The notes under the pieces were generated by a model. The model was not told the DNA's origin and did no database searches. It saw only the letters and a list, made by a program, of their open reading frames with translations. DNA of 64,000 nt from Torymus aiolomorphi. Lineage: Eukaryota; Arthropoda; Insecta; Hymenoptera; Torymidae. Below are positions 57,991-64,000 of this stretch, in pieces. Where the stretch lies: positions 76,224,529-76,288,528 of the forward strand of contig CM070873.1 of NCBI GenBank assembly GCA_036365515.1. The letters are read 5' to 3'. Each line of letters opens with the position of its first letter. Within the stretch, counting starts at the first letter, position 1. The position numbers and the translations under genes are program-made.

Positions 57991-58297
57991 CACTGCATTA
58001 AATAAAGCCAAGTAACATCGATTTTTTTGTGACGAAGATATGTCTACCTGGATCTTCCTGACGAGTCCACCGGGTACGACTAAGGACGAAACACCTTCCA
58101 GTTCCCACTAAATTCTAAATTTGTATTTTATTAAATTATTTCCTATATATCACTTACGAGTGCCGCCGGTTGCCGAAATTTTCTATCAAATAGTGTAGGC
58201 CAACTATAATGTAGCACACTATTTCGATAAAGAAAAGGCAATACGACCAACTGTAAAAGATTTTGCTCGTTGATGATCAATAAATTCAATCTATAAA
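57991..58297 (+). repeat. Second, partial hammerhead monomer
   Basis: From CACTGCATTAAATAAAGCC to TCTATAAAA. It matches 49900-50210 of the first monomer and stops at the 12-bp direct repeat. Confidence 0.85.
58029..58094 (+). ncRNA. Type III hammerhead ribozyme, copy 2 (cleavage site mutated)
   Basis: Same layout as copy 1. Stem I GAAGAT/ATCTTC and core CTGACGA at 58058-58064 are intact, stem II GTCC/GGAC is perfect, and GAAA is at 58088-58091. The expected GTC before the cut is GAC (58031-58033), so the U that pairs with the last A of GAAA is lost and cleavage should be abolished. Confidence 0.85.
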
Positions 58298-59220
58298 AAT
58301 AATTCCTGTAATATTCCATGTAATATTGTAGAAATTTTTCATGAAATACTTCCTAAAATATTAGAGAAACATTACATCAATATTTAGAATAATATTTACC
58401 AAATTTTTTTAAGCAATACATGAAATATTGATTAAATATTACTGAAATATTTCATAAAATATTTTTGTGTAATATTTCTTTAATGATTCACCGGATTATT
58501 ACTTGCAATATTTCCAGGATATTTTAGAAACATTTCGTAAAATATTAGAAAATTAAATTTTTAATCAGGCAAGTAACATTGTGAAAATATTATGGTAATA
58601 TTTCATGAAATGTTTCCCTGTAACATTTTTGCAATGTATCACCTTATCTTTTCTCGGTATACCGCAGAAATATTTCATAAACATTTCCTGAAATATTGAA
58701 AAATAATTCTTCAATATGACGGGGAATATTACATCATTATTATAGAATTATTTCAAGAAAGATTTATCTGTAACATTCCAGCAATAGATCTCCTATTCTT
58801 TTCCTGGAATATTTTTGGAATATTTCTGAAACATTTTTTGGAATATTGAAAAATAATTTTTCAATCTAACCGGGAATATTAAGTCATTAATACTGCAATA
58901 TTTCACGAAATGTTTTTCTGTAACATTTCTGCAATGTATCGCCTTATCTTTTCTCGGTATGTCGTAGAAATATTTCAGAACCTTTTCTTGAAATATTGAA
59001 AAATAATTCTCAATGACGGGGAAAATTACTTCATTATTAGAGAAATATTTCATGAAATGTTTATCTATAACATACCGGAAATCTATCGCATGATCACTAC
59101 TCGGAAGGTTGCCTGAATATTTCCAATGGGTTTCTACAAATATTTAACATTAATTCTTTAAGCTGACGGATAATATTAAGTCATTATACTGAAATATTCC
59201 ATTAAATTTTTAAATAAACG
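58298..59220. repeat. ATATTTC repeat, right part with four units
   Basis: Continues the copy begun at 49476. Units near 58565, 58715, 58860 and 59005 share ATGACGGGGAATATTA-type and ATTTCATGAAATGTTT words. Confidence 0.8.
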
Positions 59221-59438
59221 GAGAAATAAACAACATTTTTCAAAATTGCTCCACTCCTATTGGTTTTACGGCCCTAAAACCGTTTTCATTCGATAGAGCG
59301 AGAAAAAATAGTAGAGTGTAGCCAATAGTTTGCTGTGAATATGGATATTTTCGACGTTTATAAACTATTTGAAATCGATTGGATCTGAATAAAGGGAGAA
59401 AAACTTTTTTCTCGAAATCTCGCCAAAACTCTTATATA
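59221..59438. other. Non-coding spacer
   Basis: No feature seen except TATA (59435-59438), which borders the following MITE. Confidence 0.5.
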
Positions 59439-59810
59439 CACGGAGAGAATTTTAGGAGAGGACACATCTTAGTGGTACTGTAGTAGCTACTACCCTACAA
59501 TGTTCGAGTTGCAGCTATGCTAAATTAGGACCGCTGCCTCACTAAGTTTTGGGAGAGCGGTTGCTCTACGAGTGTAGAGCGAATATTATACTAAAATGTG
59601 GTTATGTTATACTAAACTCGGTCTAGCGTTGCACGAAAAGCAGGAAAGCCCTTGCACTATTTCTTTCAGACTGCGGTAGCGCCACTTTAGCTTCGCGCGA
59701 CTACTACAGTAGTGCAGCTGCGATCCTAACCTATAGTACAAATCAAATAGTGCGTTTCGTAGCACGGACGGACTACCTAGGAGTTCTTCTTTCCTAAAAT
59801 TCTCTCCGTG
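59439..59810. mobile_element. MITE with 19-bp perfect TIRs
   Basis: CACGGAGAGAATTTTAGGA (59439-59457) and its exact reverse complement (59792-59810), flanked by TATA on both sides. The interior has GTAGTAGCTACTAC-like palindromes. Confidence 0.85.
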
Positions 59811-60145
59811 TATAAATACACATAGTCGGTTGGACCAAATTGCTGAAAAGATTATGAAAACTTAAAGTCGAAATGAGAAAATAATGACAATTAAAAACCA
59901 AAAACTTACATCTTTCCTTACGTCTCACTCTCATTGTCACCTCGAGTACACTTTAATCAAATGGAACTCGAAGAACCACTGTGAGAAAGAAGGCATAAAT
60001 AGATTCAGTAAGCTATGTATTATGTAGGAAAAAGGGGGAAGGGAAGCGCCAAAGGTAGGAGACACAGTCGCGAATTTCGCCCGAGAGTATCAAGAGAACA
60101 CGACTAAAGGAGGTTGGTAACCACAGACTCACGTCTCTAACGCTA
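59811..60145 (-). repeat. Downstream pseudo-LTR of the Penelope-like element
   Basis: Matches 63662-63998 (TATAAATACACATAGTCG, CCAAAAACTTACATCTTTCC, GGAACTCGAAGAACCACTG). Followed on the + side by about 200 bp of 3' untranslated sequence. Confidence 0.88.
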
Positions 60146-60357
60146 ATAGAGCCACGCGAAAAACGTCACACGTAATACCTCTCCATCGCATGTCTCCCGG
60201 ATTCCATCCAAGGAAACCGAACCATGCCGTAGGAATAGAATGAAGAATTTGAACCGAACATACATAAATAAATTTCTAGGCCATAATGCAGTGCTTTTTT
60301 GCTAAGTCTATCGTTTTTTTGTAAGAGTTTTTGAAAAATGGTGTATCTTCTATATAG

Positions 60358-61580
60358 TTAAGGGTATTCGTATAAAAGTATAAAAATATTAAGCATCTCA
60401 GAGAAAGAATGTTTAAAAAAATTAGTTTCATTATCTAAAATTTTAATATTGTTGAAATCAATTGTGTGACCAGTTTTTTCTGCGTGTACAGCTAATGCAG
60501 AGGTGTTTGAGCAATTTTTTACGGCCCTGATATGTTCACTGGTCCGCTTATTTAATTTTCTTTTGCTCATGCCAATGTAAGTGGACGAGCAACTTTGGCA
60601 ATCGATTTTGTAAACAATCCGATTAGTATCTACCTTATCGAGTCGGCCCTTACCTAAAGTTATTATGTTGTTAAACTTATTAATGGTTTTATTTATCGGA
60701 ATTAAATTGTGGTTATGTAGGATATGGTTAATTTTTGGAGTGAGATGTTTTATGTATGGGAAGACTATTTTGTCTTTAAGGAAAATGGCACTTTTATTAA
60801 TTTGGTTGTTCGACGGAAGATTGTTATCTATGGCCTTGAGTCTCTTAGTGATGTATTTATTAATAATGTGTTCGGGATAGGAACTACGGCGGAGATAATG
60901 TTTTACTATGTATAAATTTTCTTGGTGAAACTGTTGATGCGCGAGTTTAATGGACTTATCGACCAAGTTATAGATGATAGCTATTTTTTGTGATTGGGGA
61001 TGGTGTGAAAGGTAATTGATATAGCGTTCAGATGCAGTATCCTTCCGGTACCAGTTTATTATGATGCTATTGTTTTCTGTTCTTATGAGTTTAATGTCTA
61101 AGAAACTTATGCTATTGTTATTTTCCTGTTCTATAGTGAATTGTAGATGTTCGTTGTAACTATTGAAAGTAGAGAGAATTTCGTTTGTTTTGTCTTTGTT
61201 AGTGATTAAAAAACAATCGTCAACATATCTTGTAAATAATAATGTCTCATTTTTGTATTTATTTAAACCGGATGTTTCTAAAAGCTCTAAAGTGATATCC
61301 ACAAACCATGGGCTAGTGCAGAAACGCATAGGGGCTTCCATGATTTGCTTATAAAACTTATTATTAAACTGCAGATAGGTTGAATCAAGTAACTATCTGA
61401 TACCTTCTAGGAATTCTGCCATAGATAAATTGATTTTATTATTCAGAAACTTCCATTTCTTTGCAAGAGCTTGAAGGATTACATCGGAAGGAATGTTTGA
61501 AAAGAGCGAGACAACATCAAAGGAAGAGAGCTCGAAACCATCAGGAACAACCAAACCACCAGTGATTTTTTCAATTCTAA
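60358..61580 (-). pseudogene. Penelope-like RT C-terminal half and GIY-YIG endonuclease
   Basis: The frame from 61341 to 60358 is open. Upstream in the same frame come SFDVVSLFSNIPSD (motif A) and a stop after EFLEGIR (about 61395). Then follow the FYKQIMEAPMRF region, LFTRYVDDCFLI (YVDD with both Asp) and SFLDIKL. A linker precedes the endonuclease: CQSCSSTYIGMSKRKLNKR (GIY-YIG equivalent Y...YIG with following Arg) and a Glu-containing end. Only the stop near 61395 breaks this half, so the polymerase core looks fairly young. Confidence 0.88.
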
Positions 61581-63377
61581 ACTATTTTTTGTAGTGAAAG
61601 TAGGCCGAGGGAAATGTCTATTAAAGAGTAAAGATAGGCTTTTGTCAAAGGCATAGGTAGAACTACCAATAGCAGATATAATAATGTGGTTGGGATTACC
61701 CGTTTTGTGAATGTAGTGTAGGACGTTAATGGTTCTACTGCCCATGTAGTAAAGAAAAACAAATACCAATTATTTATCCAACGTCCTATCCTACAATATA
61801 TTCTAATCTGACTGCCATTTGCTGCTAAAAGAACTATATACCGTTTTATGAATCTTAACTCTGTGGTGTCACGGAAGACGGGAATAAGTCCAATTTTTAT
61901 GGAAATTGAGTTAAGGTCATTTTTTAGTTTTTTGAGGTTCAATACACTTTTTTATTAAAAAAAAGTTTTTATTTTTCAGTTGCAATGTAATTTAAAAAGG
62001 GAATAAGTCCTCTTTTATATAGAAACTGCCTTTAAGCGTTAGTAATTAAATCGCAATATCTCGAAAACTTTCTGAAGTGACTTGTTCCCTTCTTCCATGG
62101 CACCACAGAACTAAGGCATACGCCCTAGCGATAGTTGTCTGCTCTATTTCAGCATGTGACACGCAAGAAAAACAATCGTCTGTATCAAAAACACCTTTCT
62201 TCCTCCAATTTTGTTATCAAACATTTTATGTTCTTTTGCAATTTGTTCAAAGGTGATTTTTTGATGATGGCATAGTAATTTCTATCTGAGAGTGCTAGTT
62301 CTACTTTCTGTATGTATTCTGATTTGTTTAGAATTACAGTGACATTTCCTTTATCGGCTTTCGTAACGAAAATGTCGGGATTAGATTTCAAAAATTGTTT
62401 TGTTTTAAAAAGGTTGTAACTTATCGTTTTGTCTTCAAAACTTATATGTCTCTTATTGTTATTTTTAATAAACTTATTAAAAGTATCTATAAGATACTCT
62501 GGCTTCATTATTGATATCAGTTACGCGGACGTTATTTTCGATGTCTTTAATGTATTGGAAAATTGTTCTTTTATCTGGATGGATCGTGAAATTAAATTTT
62601 TCCTCCAGACTGAGTGTATCAATAGCATAGGCCGGCAATTGCGTGTGTGTAAGGTTAACCAACCATTTATCTTTGGTATCTGTTATACTGGCTTGACATC
62701 GTTATCGTTATTATTTTTATCTGTTATAGTATTAGAAGTACGTTCAATGTTGTGTGTTTTGGATTTTGTTTTTGATCTGTTATTGTTTGTATGTAATAAA
62801 CCGTTAAGTTCGTTGTAGTGTGTCGAAGAGCGTTTTAGTTTTTCGTTATTTAAAGCTAAGTCATAATTATTCAAAAATGCTATTACAAATTTTTCCGAAG
62901 TCAACCTTGACAGTTCTATTTTTAAAGATTCAATGTGTTTCTTATGGAGTGAATACGTATGTGAATATCTGATATTTCGAAATTTAGGATTTTTTTATGA
63001 AAATACTCAGATAAATGGTTGATTTTCCGCTTGGTTCGGTTGTTAAAAAACGAAAAGTTAGGAATAGACTTATATGAATTTTTTATGTGGCAAGGAAGAA
63101 CATCATGACTTCTACAGTTTGTTAAAAACTTTTCTTGGCTAACATAAAGTACGAGTTTTCTCAACAACTTGGGCAAACTTACAAATTTCCGTTTAACATG
63201 CGAGTCAGAGTGTTTCTTGATAAGGTTCAAAGTTGTTTTTAATTTCACATTCTTCTCAAAAAAAGACGACGAGAGGCTATCAAAAATTGACATTGTCGTA
63301 GAGAACGATGTGCTGGGCTGATGTTGCGCTCCATCAAAATTGTAGCTAGGTGTTTGAGTAGGCATTTTTGTGTCCAT
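61581..63377 (-). pseudogene. Penelope-like element N-terminal half
   Basis: The start at 63377 opens MDTKMPTQTPSYNFDG. It is followed by LPKLLRKLVLYVSQEKF and LPCHIKNSYKSIPNF, an N-terminal domain of Penelope RTs. Shifts near 62915, 62670 and 62500 lead to DIFVTKADKGNVTVILNKSEY, the first RT motif. After the MITE comes the IHKTGNPNHIIISAIGSSTYA region. Three or more frame changes make this half non-functional. Confidence 0.82.
61858..62111. mobile_element. MITE in the Penelope-like RT
   Basis: Inverted ends TCTGTGGTGTCACGGAAGA and TCTTCCATGGCACCACAGA with about 30-bp arms, flanked by TA (61856-61857 and 62112-62113). Tc1/mariner-type size and target fit. Confidence 0.65.
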
Positions 63378-63661
63378 ATGCCAAAGAATTGAATTTGTGA
63401 GACGTTCCTAGTAATGTTAATGTGTAAAAAAGAAATAAATGGACCTCAACGAACGAGTTAGGGAAAAATTTACTTTTTATTGCCGACGTTCCGAGAGTGA
63501 AAACTTACTCTCCTCTTCAAGGTTACAATCAATAATTAGTATAAAAACATACACAGAAAATAATGTAGTAATAGAACGAAGAGATAAATACCAAAACAGA
63601 GTTACATTCTACCAATTGGTGTCGTTAAAGAACAAATTTTGATATAATTATGACTAATACA

Positions 63662-63998
63662 TATAAATACACATAGTCGATTGGACCAAATTCCTCAAAA
63701 GATTACGAAAAATTAAAGTCAGAATGAGAAAATAATAACAATTAAAAACCAAAAACTTACATCTTTCCTTACGTCTTACTCTCATTGTCACCACGAGTAT
63801 ATTTTAAGCAAATGGAACTCGAAGAACCACTGAGAGAAAGAAGGCATTAATAGATTCAGTAAGCTATGTATTATGTAGGAAAAAGGGGTGGAAGGGGAAG
63901 CGCTAAAGGTGGGAGACACAGTTGCGAATCTCGCCCGAGAGTATCAGGAGAACATGACTAAAGGAGGTGGGTAACTACATACTCACGTCTCTAACCTA
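63662..63998 (-). repeat. Upstream pseudo-LTR of the Penelope-like element
   Basis: Direct repeat of 59811-60145. It may continue past the window end. Confidence 0.85.
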
Positions 63999-64000
63999 TC

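Larger units (their letters stand above)
49643..58297 (+). mobile_element. Hammerhead-ribozyme retroelement (non-autonomous), containing BEL copy 3
   Basis: Flanked by the 12-bp direct repeat AATAATTCCTGT (49631-49642 and 58298-58309). The ATATTTC consensus reads on across the two flanks. Inside are an inverted arm (49648-49860), one whole monomer and a partial second monomer. Without BEL copy 3 the monomer period is 453 bp, because the two hammerheads are 8090 bp apart and BEL plus one target copy is 7637 bp. There is no coding region. The structure recalls Penelope-type or retrozyme tandem copies. Confidence 0.75.
59811..64000 (-). mobile_element. Penelope-like element with GIY-YIG endonuclease
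   Basis: Direct repeats of about 335 bp (59811-60145 and 63662-63998) flank a minus-strand gene with Penelope-type reverse transcriptase and a C-terminal GIY-YIG domain. The window ends inside the upstream repeat, so the 5' limit is unseen. A MITE (61858-62111) lies in the RT region. Confidence 0.88.

Noticed and set aside
63662..63998. Possible hammerhead in the Penelope pseudo-LTR
   Set aside because: CTGATAC and CTGAGAG lookalikes break the CTGANGA core, and no GAAA partner with a stem is present.
1..64000. CRISPR arrays, operons and bacterial genes
   Set aside because: No spacer-repeat pattern or bacterial gene organisation; content is eukaryotic transposons.

Overview
This window looks like a heterochromatin-like or intergenic stretch of an arthropod nuclear genome, most likely an insect. 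The reasons are a very AT-rich background, three BEL/Pao retrotransposons, Jockey-like LINEs, a Penelope-like element, Crypton, ISL2EU, Spy-like and Sola-like DNA transposons, piggyBac-type MITEs and no recognisable host gene. I cannot fix the order; Hymenoptera is only a guess. Nearly every reading frame is a transposon relic broken by stops or frameshifts, so the window is best read as layers of nested insertions.

Layout. 1-1169: AT-rich, no gene. 1170-8448: BEL element 1 with both LTRs and a TTAA-flanked foldback in its leader. 8504-10284: a large palindrome made of two copies of the 3' end of a transposon. 11020-11380: small foldback. 11.6-13.8 kb: Jockey-like LINE interrupted by a Sola-type foldback (11828-12336). 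About 14-22.1 kb: an ISL2EU transposon (THAP and DDE transposase on +, SWIM/YqaJ nuclease on -) split by BEL element 2 (about 17.05-21.35 kb). 22.1-24.4 kb: a second LINE. 24.8-25.8 kb: Crypton tyrosine recombinase. 27846-34410: Sola-like element A, with the better preserved Sola-like element B (30982-34291) inside its right terminal repeat. 34.4-38 kb: GC-rich non-coding DNA and an unidentified minus-strand frame. 38.8-41.4 kb: 5' part of an LTR element with a tRNA-Lys primer site.

41.7-59.2 kb is a scaffold of an ATATTTC-rich repeat with units of about 150 bp. It is interrupted by two large inserts. One is a 6.1-kb Spy-like unit (42892-49025) placed between AAA and TTT without a target duplication. 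The other is a hammerhead-ribozyme retroelement (49643-58297), which itself contains BEL element 3 (50359-57990). 59439-59810 is a MITE. 59811-64000 is a Penelope-like element on the minus strand.

The most notable items are two type III hammerhead ribozymes 453 bp apart once BEL3 is subtracted, in an insertion flanked by a 12-bp direct repeat. Next are the no-duplication Spy-like composite, the Sola-like family whose 4-bp target duplication can be derived from reading-frame continuity of the interrupted LINE, and a striking CTCA bias in BEL element 2.
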